Positions 55,301 through 62,952 of a stretch of 64,000 nucleotides of DNA are shown here, piece by piece; the first letter of the stretch is position 1, and each line of letters starts with the position of its first letter. The notes beneath the pieces are model-generated. The model was not told the origin of the DNA. It was given only the letters and a program-made list of their open reading frames with translations, and did not search any database. Both the position numbers and the translations under genes were made by a program. The DNA comes from Mesorhizobium tamadayense (lineage in GTDB: Bacteria; Pseudomonadota; Alphaproteobacteria; Rhizobiales; Rhizobiaceae), in contig NZ_RQXT01000029.1 in the NCBI RefSeq assembly GCF_003863365.1, forward strand, positions 1-64,000, given 5' to 3'.

Positions 55301-56865
55301 GCCCGCAGCTCGCCGATACGCCAAGGATAGTGGCTTTGCCCTGTCAGGAGTTGGCCGGCCAGCGACCTCAGGCAGTATCGGTCGCTGGGATGGTCGAATT
55401 GCTCGCGGGCATCCAGGCTCGCGTAGTCCCAATAGGCGTTGAACAGCTGATACTCGGACACGCCCGCCCAGGCATCGCGTTTCGGTAACTGAACGAAAAT
55501 GCTAGCGTGCACCGGCTTCAGAAGCAGTTCGAAAACATCGTCAGGCATCGTCTCCAGTGCCGTGGCACGCCCATGTACGGTTAGGAAGCGGCGCAGTTCC
55601 GCACTCCGGAAATTGCCGATCTCAATGATCTGCAAATCCTGGCGAACCGAGCGGATCGCCTCGGTAATCCGCGGCTGGGCCGAGATGACGATGCGCACAC
55701 CGTGCTCGTGCCACCTGGCTCGCGCGAGGCGCTCCGCGAAGGCCCGATCTTGCACGTCATCGACATAGAGGGTGAGCCACGTCCCGTCGGCACGACGGAG
55801 CGCCCCGCGCAGGCTTTTGGCCATGACCGCGATTGCCGCGCGATCCAGATGCGCCGGTTGCCAGATCCGCCCCCTGATGAAGTCGAGAACCTCCTCGATT
55901 GTCGCGGGCGCGCGCATGAGGATCGCGAGCTCGCCGCGATCGATCTGCTCGAAGGCGAGTTGTGCGAGTGACCAAGTCTTACCCTGTCCGGACTCGCCCG
56001 AGAGGACGGCGAGATCGGCCACGACATCGGGCAGAGCTCGACGCACCTGTAGTTCGCCGGCGTAGCCGATGAGGCGGGCATCCTCTTGGAGATGATGGCC
56101 GAGCAGCGTCGGCAAGGACTGGATATGGGCAAGCAGGCGATGCGCCCGCGGACTAACGAGGGCGAGCAGGTCCGCGGACGACAGCTTTGCCCCGTTCGTT
56201 GCGAGCATCATCAATTGGCCAATCAGCTGGTGGCGCTTGTCACTCACGTGCTCGCCCGGCTCGATGAGCGGGGTAAGCACTTTGTCGATCTCGTCTTGGG
56301 CCGCCGCTGGATCGAATACCCGGATTTCAAGCCGATCGAGCAGATGGCGCAACTCGGCAGTAACCTGGTCTAGGCCAGCAAATCTCGCGAGGCGTTGCTC
56401 AAACTCAGCCGTCGTCAGGCGTTCAGAGCCCCATCGATGTGGTTTGCCAGTGGCCCGCCCGCGCGACGCGATGTAGCCCTGAAGCGTGGCAAGGCCGGCC
56501 CCATTGTTGGTGACGAAGCGAAATGTCTGGTCGGTAGCGACATGAACCGCACGCAGCAAGTCGGGAAACACCTTTGAGGCGACCTCACTGCTCGACCATT
56601 TACCCCGGCCGGTGCGCATCTTCACCTGTTCGACGATGTCGCGTGGTCCGCGAAGAAGCCTATGGTCCCCGCCGCTGGTGGGTTCGAGATGCAAAATCAT
56701 CTGGGCGCTGCCGTCCACGGGCGAAAGCGCGATGCTCGTCTCGAGGCCGAGGTGAACGCTCCGCAATATCTGAACCAGAAAGCCGGCGATCGCGCGCCGG
56801 CCCGGCGTTCTCGCGTCAAGGTCGATGGCAAGCGAGGCCGTGATCTGAGACGCCACGTCGTTCAT
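52309..56865 (-). CDS. Large STAND-like NTPase with N-terminal Cap4-like nuclease
   Basis: A 1518-residue protein. Residues 20-120 resemble the DUF4297/Cap4 PD-(D/E)XK nuclease: an early MILHLEP strand and DIVEQVKMRTG, with the E-x-V-K segment at 79-82. The P-loop is SGESGQGKTW (Walker A 290-297), with Walker B LTLYVDD at 364-370 and RIVISAQPRI as sensor. The remaining 1000 residues are helical and repeat-like, with many short ALA/LEU-rich helices. The architecture of nuclease, NTPase and long C-terminal sensor is that of AVAST (Avs)-type antiphage proteins. The family cannot be assigned exactly without a search. It lies 180 bases upstream of hxsD on the same strand; an IS66 element is inserted 194 bases before its start. 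Confidence 0.75.
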   Translation of the reverse strand: MNDVASQITASLAIDLDARTPGRRAIAGFLVQILRSVHLGLETSIALSPVDGSAQMILHLEPTSGGDHRLLRGPRDIVEQVKMRTGRGKWSSSEVASKVFPDLLRAVHVATDQTFRFVTNNGAGLATLQGYIASRGRATGKPHRWGSERLTTAEFEQRLARFAGLDQVTAELRHLLDRLEIRVFDPAAAQDEIDKVLTPLIEPGEHVSDKRHQLIGQLMMLATNGAKLSSADLLALVSPRAHRLLAHIQSLPTLLGHHLQEDARLIGYAGELQVRRALPDVVADLAVLSGESGQGKTWSLAQLAFEQIDRGELAILMRAPATIEEVLDFIRGRIWQPAHLDRAAIAVMAKSLRGALRRADGTWLTLYVDDVQDRAFAERLARARWHEHGVRIVISAQPRITEAIRSVRQDLQIIEIGNFRSAELRRFLTVHGRATALETMPDDVFELLLKPVHASIFVQLPKRDAWAGVSEYQLFNAYWDYASLDAREQFDHPSDRYCLRSLAGQLLTGQSHYPWRIGELRAAGLDDPAILRLEQVGLLRRVVADRVAFAADRMLNWAAAEFLVDTILQDGLAPTEAEARFASIDVLRTKSGEAIGTRLSYVYFDALWLLAGLSEPEFVAMLVREHVARTPPEVHAEDQWTNGFGSLGPRILPALEYLAAHELDGHGISEILRDLPFALAAIAVADARPVEDLIERQITSGVEHRVDIGLRAASVVPAPRALDSIWGEHLARTATYDQAATTSDVEARSLAIIRRELSSDALSIAVAVAPGWLDKKLAAETDVTAIDQLLWRLKDEKSVDGDTASAIWNRHRDRLVALVPSSSAALIEAIGHFRETSLSTVLDAAATDTQEWMPERILRSRARLAPGDAMRQLAEGSDLYGWKASNWWFDLLAAADPKGLANAIRMRASRSDDPPTELIFYYRNRPEAMNAETLDEVLDAFTERLRVFNGTGDPNREEGRLHHPLDFLPRLCEPWQFDRLRSRAGTALEAELLTFAARRRGRIDMTRDITGGHCERILAMIAGVGFDDLVVAELARPSTFGRQDGYVAARWSEAHAVVRSLSEAPGDPDAQSVGQVLHMEALAVHGCDSHIESMIRSGSPIYLNAAEMRSSNGRDTSALRLRIMGLLTTGDAQSLDTAAALTSFLRAAENASRLVATFLEPGTSRQIRLRILASFRALGFYTPGLLPLAREMIAGQIHQEAHLVATYLGEHGDEDARRAVIDWLSEQDIGSSSWSRQGYLRPLIDHPEGRAAVVSFLRRSRTNGHMIVDGGLLRLLAEAGDSRARDELLRAAYRHSGFDRGNAIAAIRYLRNEDPEEAYFAAQRLLTRHKVPAAADLMLEIDPDRAGPELLNRYPDAKPSLRLQLERRLRVHLGGDRLAALLAPLASSQRSKDQVLAAQVAAVIPSAVMVPWLDQLAAETLPAVSDAARVALRQRRLETAALLHRGRLLDSPKPIQWARLVKIMEIVDPYYLWARNDPVSLKDVFEALPYEFVVEARQLRSRLLKDRENAASRADKDR

Positions 56866-57067
56866 TGTGTTGGCTTCCGCAGGCCCAATCCATGATCGAG
56901 CGATGATTCGCTCTCCAGAAGCAGCCTAATCACCGGTGCGGCAAAGGCGAGGCGGAAGAAGGGACCTGGCTGTTGAGGCGGACGCAAGCATCGGTCTACT
57001 TCGCGTCGACACGTTTGCAAGCCCGACGTTCCTGCACCGCAGAACGACCGCAATTATGCGTAAGCGG

Positions 57068-58708
57068 TCAGCCGATAACGTCAGGCCTAAAGTTCCAAGG
57101 CATGAGCATTTCGATTTCGGATGCCGGCCAGCCTTGAGCGATGCGGGTCAAGGTCTGCGAGAGCCAATCGAGCGGATCGACGCTGTTCATTTTGCAGGTT
57201 TGCAGCAAGGTGGCTACCGTCGCCCAGGTTCGTCCACCGCCGTGGCTGCCGGCGAATAGACTATTCTTTCGCGTGATCGTCTGGGGCCTGATTGCACGCT
57301 CGACGATATTGGAGTCGATTTCGATGCGACCGTCCATCAGAAAGCGTTCCAGCGCCTCCCGCCGGGTGAGCGCGTAGCGGATCGCCTCGGCGGTTTTGGA
57401 CTTCCCCGAGACCTTGCCCAGTTCCGCTTCCCATAGATCGAAGAGGCTCGCGACAATGGCCACGGACTTTTCCTGACGGAGCGCGGCGCGGCTTCCGGCA
57501 TCCTTGCCACGAACCTCGTCCTCGACCTTCCACAATTCGGTCATGGCGATGATCGAATCCGTCGCGGCCTGCGAGACCCCGCTGATGTGCAGGTCGCAGA
57601 ATTTGCGCCGCAGGTGAGCCCAGCACCCGGCGAGCCGGATTGTTTCATTGCTGCCGGCTTTGGCCCGTGCCTTGACCAGGTTGGTATAGGCCGAGTAGCC
57701 ATCCACTTGCAGGATACCGCTGAACCCGGCGAGGTGGCGCGCCACACAATCTGCGCCTCTGCTGTCTTCAAAACGATAGGCAACCATTGGCGGACTGGTT
57801 CCGCCATAGGGTCGATCATCCCGTGCGTAGGCCCATAGCCAGGCTTTCGTGGTTTTCCCGGAACCGGGGGCAAGGGTGGGCAAGGTCGTCTCGTCGGCGA
57901 AGACCCTTCCGCCCTCCTTGACGCGCTCGAGGATGTAATCGGCGAGCATCTGCAACTCGAAGCCCAGATGCCCCATCCACTGCGCCATCAACGACCGGCT
58001 GACTTCAACGCCATCGCGCAGATAGATGGCCTCCTGCCGGTAAAGCGGAAGGCCGTCGGCGTATTTCGACACGGCGATGTAGGCGAGCAGCCGCTCCGTC
58101 GGCAGGCCGCTTTCAACGATGTGCGCCGGCGCCAGAGCCTGGACCACGCCGTCACGGCCCCGGAAAGCGTATTTGGGACGGCGCGTGACGATGACCCGGA
58201 ACTTCGGCGGCACGACGTCCAGCCGCTCGGAGCGGTCCTCGCCGATCAGAACCTTTTCCAGCCCCTCGCAGTCGCCCGGGATTTCCGGCTCGACGACCTC
58301 CTCGATGCGTTCGAGGTGGGCAGCAAAGCCCTTGCGCGGACGCGGGGGGCGCTTCGGCTTGTTCCCGACCGCGCGGTCGAGTTCGCTCCGGATTTCCGAA
58401 AGGCCGGTCTCGACCTCTTCGAAGGCAAAGGAGGCCTGCTCGTCGTCGATTGCCAGGCGTAGCCGCTCGGAACGCGTGCCATGTTGCGTGCGCTGTAAAA
58501 CTTTCAGGATCGACGTGAGATTGGCGATCCGCTCGTTGGCGCTTTTCTCGACAGCTTTCAGCCGGGCGACCTCCGCCTCAGATGCTGCGATCCGAACTTC
58601 GGCGACTGCGATCTGGGCCTCGCTTGCAGCCTGCTCGCGAGCCATGGAAAGGATCATCGCCTTCAGCGCATCAACGTCGTCGGGAAGGGCAAGACCCGGT
58701 AGAACCAT
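57068..58708 (-). CDS. tnpC: IS66 transposase TnpC
   Basis: The 546-residue DDE transposase of IS66. The N-terminal helical part has the leucine-zipper-like AREQAASEAQIAVAEVRIAA. The zinc-finger-like and catalytic parts are seen in RVIVTRRPKYAFRGRDG, FADETTLPTLAPGSGK, LQVDGYSAYTNL and RRALERF-type segments near the end. The ATG at 58708 or a TTG 9 bases upstream could be used. Confidence 0.92.
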   Translation of the reverse strand: MVLPGLALPDDVDALKAMILSMAREQAASEAQIAVAEVRIAASEAEVARLKAVEKSANERIANLTSILKVLQRTQHGTRSERLRLAIDDEQASFAFEEVETGLSEIRSELDRAVGNKPKRPPRPRKGFAAHLERIEEVVEPEIPGDCEGLEKVLIGEDRSERLDVVPPKFRVIVTRRPKYAFRGRDGVVQALAPAHIVESGLPTERLLAYIAVSKYADGLPLYRQEAIYLRDGVEVSRSLMAQWMGHLGFELQMLADYILERVKEGGRVFADETTLPTLAPGSGKTTKAWLWAYARDDRPYGGTSPPMVAYRFEDSRGADCVARHLAGFSGILQVDGYSAYTNLVKARAKAGSNETIRLAGCWAHLRRKFCDLHISGVSQAATDSIIAMTELWKVEDEVRGKDAGSRAALRQEKSVAIVASLFDLWEAELGKVSGKSKTAEAIRYALTRREALERFLMDGRIEIDSNIVERAIRPQTITRKNSLFAGSHGGGRTWATVATLLQTCKMNSVDPLDWLSQTLTRIAQGWPASEIEMLMPWNFRPDVIG

Positions 58709-58784
58709 GGCAAGCAACAGAGCACAAAAACAGCCGCTTTCCCAACCGTTCCAGCCGCATGATTCATCTTGCCGCAGGCCGGTT

Positions 58785-59129
58785 TCAGCCCGTCGATAAC
58801 GGCCGCCTGACCCTGGCCGGACGGATCTTTTTCCAGTCCAGTCCGGCCAGAAGCGCCATCAACTGGGCGTGGTCGAGACGCATGCGCGCGGCCGATATCG
58901 CAGACCAGCAGAAGCTGTGATCTTCCAGAGTCTTCGAATAAAGACAAACCCCGCTGCCGTCCCACCACACGATGCGAACCCGGTCCGCCCGCTTCGAACG
59001 GAATACGTGAAGCGCCCCCGAGAACGGGTCCAGGCCGCCATCCCTGACCAGCGCCATCAAAGATGCCGCGCCCTTGCGGAAGTCGACCGGCTGGCACGAC
59101 ACGTAAACCACCACACCGGAAGCGATCAT
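58785..59129 (-). CDS. tnpB: IS66 accessory protein TnpB
   Basis: A 114-residue IS66 Orf2 (TnpB) protein, recognised by YVSCQPVDFRKGAASLMALV, DPFSGALHVFRSKRADRVRIVWWDGSGVCLYSKTLE and the C-terminal ALLAGLDWKKI. It is needed for transposition together with TnpA and TnpC. Its start overlaps the tnpA stop by 4 bases. Confidence 0.93.
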   Translation of the reverse strand: MIASGVVVYVSCQPVDFRKGAASLMALVRDGGLDPFSGALHVFRSKRADRVRIVWWDGSGVCLYSKTLEDHSFCWSAISAARMRLDHAQLMALLAGLDWKKIRPARVRRPLSTG

Positions 59130-59533
59130 GCCTTGCGAACCGCGCGGATGATCCTCACCAGGCGATCGGGATCAACATCGCCGCCGGCGCGCACCACGGC
59201 ATCGCCAATGACGATTTCCACCATGTCGCTGCCCATCGCATCAAAGCGCGTGAACTTCGCCGGCTTGCTCGCTCCCTCCGTCAGTGGCGCAACCATGCCC
59301 GACGAAAGCGCCTTGCGGCGCCACGCATAGAGCTGCGAGGGGTCCAGCCCCTCGGAACGCGCAACCGCCGACACATTGCCCCCTGGCGAGAACGCTTCGG
59401 CGACAAGCCGTGCCTTCTCTTCGTCCGACCGATGGCGCGGCTTGCGTCGGGTCGGCACAGGCTCCGCCGTCAAAATCTCGAATGTTCGATGATGGCTCAT
59501 ACTGTCGCTCACAGGATTCTCCGCATGATTCAT
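59126..59533 (-). CDS. tnpA: IS66 accessory protein TnpA
   Basis: A 135-residue protein with the HTH of IS66 OrfA: RHRSDEEKARLVAEAFSPGG, NVSAVARSEGLDPSQLYAWRRKAL. The start may be the ATG at 59533 or the ATG at 59500. It binds DNA in the transposition complex. Its stop overlaps the start of tnpB. Confidence 0.9.
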   Translation of the reverse strand: MNHAENPVSDSMSHHRTFEILTAEPVPTRRKPRHRSDEEKARLVAEAFSPGGNVSAVARSEGLDPSQLYAWRRKALSSGMVAPLTEGASKPAKFTRFDAMGSDMVEIVIGDAVVRAGGDVDPDRLVRIIRAVRKA

Positions 59534-59589
59534 GCTGAAAATGAGCGATCAACCGACTGCACGCTACGTGGGGATGCCTACGCGCTTAC

Positions 59590-60111
59590 AATTATGCAGG
59601 ACGAACGGATGGCAGCTTACGGGTGCGACTTAGGCTGAGGGCGACCATCCAGGTCACCTGATTGGATTGGCCAGTTCGAGCCCGGAAAATACCCCGAAAT
59701 CAGCCCAGTGTAGCGGACGTGCGACCAAGGAGTGCTTGGTCAGAACGAGGGCGTTCGAGTCCACGTTGTGGGCCTCTTCTGGAAAAACCTAAAAATCAGC
59801 CACTTACGCGGCCGTTTTGATGGGCGTGGAGGGCGAATTACATCGTTGCTTCTGTTGACTTTTTCGTGGGCACCTATCCATGAACCTTCCCGTATCGTTC
59901 CGTATGGTTCCGCCACTGCTGCCGCTCAAATGATCCGTCCAATGGCTCCTTTCGCGGCATCAGAAGACCATCTCCTCAAGCTGATCGCGAAGGTCGCCTC
60001 TGTCACGACTGCAGACCGTCCGCTATCGGAGCGACTGCAGCTGATAACTGCCATTCGCTCACAGGCGACTGGTCGTTCGGCAACGCCAGTCACCCAGGCT
60101 CCTGAAGAGTG
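59590..60111. other. Right side of IS66 with repeat copy C
   Basis: About 520 bases between IS66 and the AAA ATPase gene. It contains the diverged repeat copy C. An open plus-strand frame (59732-60139) has no recognised product: its first half reads through the repeat, and only its last part (SEDHLLKLIAKVASVTTADR) looks protein-like. Confidence 0.4.
59819..59916. repeat. Attachment-like repeat, copy C (diverged)
   Basis: A 98-base relative of copies A and B in the same orientation. The tRNA-like start is altered (GATGGGCGTGGAGGGCG), but GACTTTTTCGTGGGC and CTTCCCGTATCGTTCCGTAT are kept. It may be the far boundary of the hxs/NTPase block. Confidence 0.5.
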
Positions 60112-62352
60112 TCAGCGTGTTGCTTCAAGCGAACCGTAATGAACGGGGTCGTGGTTCCGCACGGCATCCAGGATTAATGTAACGATTGATTGCGCCTCAC
60201 TCATGTCTGGTAAACGCATTCCGGCACTTCGCGAAAGCGTGTGAGAATAGAAATGCATAAATTTGCGGGCGCGCTCAGCATCAACCGGATCGGTGATGAG
60301 ACGATCAATACTGCTATCTATGTTAACGTGCTCGAGGAACTTGAACGAAGCGTACCCTTCGATGAATCTCCTCGCCATGTTGCCGAGATTGAAGATGATC
60401 TGATGATCGTTCTGGGGGTTCTCGGCGTAGCCGGCAATCTGGTGAAAGATGTAGAGGTACTCGGAGCGATATTTCTGAATGCTGTCAGGGCATGGAATAA
60501 TCTTCGAAGCGACAAGGCCATTCGCGTCCGTCCGCTCAACGAGATATGTCCGATACATCTGATCACTCATCTTCCTCATCCAATCCAGCATGAGATTGAA
60601 AAACTCATGGCTGTGGGTCGAGATGAACAGTTGCCTGGCCAGACATTCATGCCTGGCGGGTTTGGGCGCCCCTTCGTTGAACCGGTAAAATATGGTTCTG
60701 ATGAATGCGCAAACGTGCAGAAGATGGTGCGCGTCAAGGCTCGATATCGGATCGTCGATATAGACGATGGTCTGCGAGAGATTGTTTCCGTTTTCGAGGA
60801 GCTTGGTGATGAAGTAACAGAAGGCGATCGCGGTACGCTCGCCTTCGCTCAAGTTTCGGGCAGGTGCTTCGCCGCGCATCAGCTGAAAACGGTCGCTATC
60901 AGTGACTTTAACCTGAATATCGGCTTTCCCGAAAAATCGCCGAAGGGTCTCGTTGATGGCTTCCGCACCTTTGGTCGCGTTTGAGAGTTCCGCCTGAAGG
61001 TTGGCGATCTCCAGATCAAGGACAACAAGGGCCGCTTCAGAGTCCGTTACAGCTTTCTTCTGAGCACCAATTCGGACCTCAAGTGCAAACCGATCGATCC
61101 GGCGCATCGCGTCGGCTGCGTAATGATCCTTTAGCATGGCAACAGCGTCGTTGCGCGCGGAGTTGAACCGACGGGTGCGATCATTGTTCTCGTCTATCAG
61201 GGCCTGAAAACGCCTCGCTGCCGCAGCGAGTGGATCGGATTGTGGTTCGCCGTCCGGTGCCTGCACAATGTCGAACGGATTTCTCTGCTTTTTCTTCAGG
61301 GCATCGATGAGCGCCTGTATGGCACCGTTGAAGCCGTCTCTAGCGAGTGCCAACTCGCGACCAGCCTGTATATGTTCAGCGTGCAGATCCGCATAAAAGC
61401 CTGATAGGGGATAGGCGGCACCGGCAAACTCCATCCGTTGCCCAGTAAGTTCATCAATCGTTGTGGTGATCCGCTTCTTGAGATCATCAAACGCATCGGA
61501 AAAGTGGGCGTTGAGTGCCGCCTTGCGCGCGATAGTGAGTTCTCCTTCGCAGAATTCACAGTGCGACTTGCCGTCATGCAGATGTCGCCCATGTTCAACC
61601 CATGTTGCAATATCCGGGTGTTCCAGAAGACGCGCGATCGTGGCAGATGAGTCGATCTGGTCGCTCAGGAGAGCAATGCCGTCGCGCCAGAGTTGGTTGA
61701 TGGAGTGCGTGACAATCGAAAGATCGGGCAGAACATCCTTCTGCTCGGCACTCACTTTGCCGCGTGCTGCCTGAACCTGCTCGGGAGGTAGGGCATCGGG
61801 CATCGTGCCATTCCAAGCACTGATTATGGGACGCAGGTTAGTCCTGTTGAAACGGCCGACCGGAAGCTCGTTCACGATCTGGCTGGCACAATCCGTTTCA
61901 GCCTTACTGATTCTGTCATCAAGTCTCTTGGCCTCAGCGACGGCTGCCTTACGCTGATCGTCGAGTTGCGCACGCTGCATTTGCTTCTGTACGAGGTTAT
62001 CGCGTCGTTCGATATTTTCGGCACCGAGCAGGAGGATAGGATTGAGACCGTCGGTATCATCCCAACGAAGATGTGCTTTACGGAAATCCTCATTGAACAC
62101 ACGTACGTTGCAGGGCGTTGCAAAGGCATGATCGTACTGTGTGCCGTCAGCGTGCACCACGTCAAAGCGCGCGTTGGGATAATCCGGATGGAGTGCGCCA
62201 TCTTCCAGGCAGCGAAACACACGCGATAGCGTTGTCTTTCCTGAGTAATTCCAGCCGTAAATCAGATTGAAGGGCGCGAACTCCGGTAAGGTACCTCCGG
62301 TGAAGTTGTTGAAGACACCGAAATCCTTGATGCTTGAAATACGTCTGAACAT
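60112..62352 (-). CDS. AAA_13-family ATPase, RloC/PrrC-like
   Basis: A 746-residue ABC-type ATPase. Walker A is YGWNYSGKTT (about 32-41), a coiled coil carries a CxxC zinc-hook pair (Cys265 and Cys268 in HCEFCEGEL), the signature is NLSEGERTAIAFCYF, and Walker B is IVYIDDPISSLDAHH followed by STHSHEFF. The C-terminal part has NMARRFIEGYASFKF and FMHFYSHTLSR, with Arg, Glu and His residues placed roughly as in the anticodon-nuclease domains of RloC/PrrC. This makes it a candidate DNA-damage-triggered tRNA nuclease; the nuclease role is inferred. The ATG at 62352 with AGGGTGGG was chosen over a GTG 9 bases upstream. Confidence 0.75.
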   Translation of the reverse strand: MFRRISSIKDFGVFNNFTGGTLPEFAPFNLIYGWNYSGKTTLSRVFRCLEDGALHPDYPNARFDVVHADGTQYDHAFATPCNVRVFNEDFRKAHLRWDDTDGLNPILLLGAENIERRDNLVQKQMQRAQLDDQRKAAVAEAKRLDDRISKAETDCASQIVNELPVGRFNRTNLRPIISAWNGTMPDALPPEQVQAARGKVSAEQKDVLPDLSIVTHSINQLWRDGIALLSDQIDSSATIARLLEHPDIATWVEHGRHLHDGKSHCEFCEGELTIARKAALNAHFSDAFDDLKKRITTTIDELTGQRMEFAGAAYPLSGFYADLHAEHIQAGRELALARDGFNGAIQALIDALKKKQRNPFDIVQAPDGEPQSDPLAAAARRFQALIDENNDRTRRFNSARNDAVAMLKDHYAADAMRRIDRFALEVRIGAQKKAVTDSEAALVVLDLEIANLQAELSNATKGAEAINETLRRFFGKADIQVKVTDSDRFQLMRGEAPARNLSEGERTAIAFCYFITKLLENGNNLSQTIVYIDDPISSLDAHHLLHVCAFIRTIFYRFNEGAPKPARHECLARQLFISTHSHEFFNLMLDWMRKMSDQMYRTYLVERTDANGLVASKIIPCPDSIQKYRSEYLYIFHQIAGYAENPQNDHQIIFNLGNMARRFIEGYASFKFLEHVNIDSSIDRLITDPVDAERARKFMHFYSHTLSRSAGMRLPDMSEAQSIVTLILDAVRNHDPVHYGSLEATR

Positions 62353-62952
62353 AATGCCCACCCTAAAATGCGATTCGTTGCTCTAGCCAACCAGCACTCG
62401 CAACGCCTGGCGGGTTCCGCCGAAAAGTTCGGACAGCCATCTTGCGCCAGCGGCAAGTTTCGGCGGGCGGTGGTGGACAGTCGCCATCGTGACGCACGAT
62501 GGCAGAAGTCTCCTCACGGAGCGTCATGTCCAGCTGCGCCTTGACCTTCGCTACACTTACCTATTTGGAAGTGGAATAATAGACAGTTCCAAGATTATAA
62601 TGCACCTAAACCCTCATCCTTCTAGGCCCTTGTAGACATGGAGATTCGCGCCCATGTTCGGCGGACCATCCATTGGCGAGAACAGTACCATTTACTTCTA
62701 CCGGCCCATCTGCGGGTGAGCAAGTCTAGTTGTTCAGCTGAAAAATACGATTCGCAATTTGGATTCTCTGGCGTCAACTCAATCGAAACTAGCGTAACAA
62801 CTCGCTGACAACGCAGCGGTGAATCGAGATGGATGTCGGCCGTGTGAACAAATCGAAATGCCATTCAGTCTCCAGCCAAGGACAGGGTTCGTCCCAGGTT
62901 CGCTCTGATTTAGCGAGGGCGATTAAGCCCACCCTCACATTTCGCTGATTTC
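62353..62952. other. Intergenic region with a gene fragment
   Basis: About 600 bases between the AAA_13 gene and the helicase-type gene. Besides the YhaO/SbcD-type fragment at 62811-62864, no coding pattern was found. It is probably a deletion or insertion joint. Confidence 0.4.
62811..62864 (-). pseudogene. 5' fragment of a YhaO/SbcD-type nuclease
   Basis: The minus-strand frame starts MAFRFVHTADIHLDSPLR, the exact pattern of the N-terminus of YhaO/SbcD-type metallophosphoesterases (DxH metal motif). After these 18 residues the similarity ends abruptly and the frame runs into unrelated sequence. It is therefore a truncated remnant left by a rearrangement. Confidence 0.6.

Larger units (their letters stand above)
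57060..59589 (-). mobile_element. IS66-family insertion sequence, complete with 8-bp target duplication
   Basis: The element is 2530 bases long. Its ends read inward as GTAAGCGGTC (left) and GTAAGCGCGT (right), the usual start of IS66 terminal repeats. It is flanked on both sides by the same 8 bases, AATTATGC (57052-57059 and 59590-59597), the expected target duplication. It carries tnpA, tnpB and tnpC, all apparently intact, so the insertion is probably recent. Confidence 0.9.

Noticed and set aside
56862-57053. 62-codon frame ending in ATGA overlap with the NTPase start
   Set aside because: The overlap is attractive, but the frame starts with TTG, is closed by a TAA in the IS66 target duplication and the product resembles no protein; kept only as a possibility.
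59640-59800. tRNA-like T-arm motif (GTTCGAGTCCAC) near 59755
   Set aside because: No acceptor, D-arm or anticodon arm can be paired around it; only the short motif fits.
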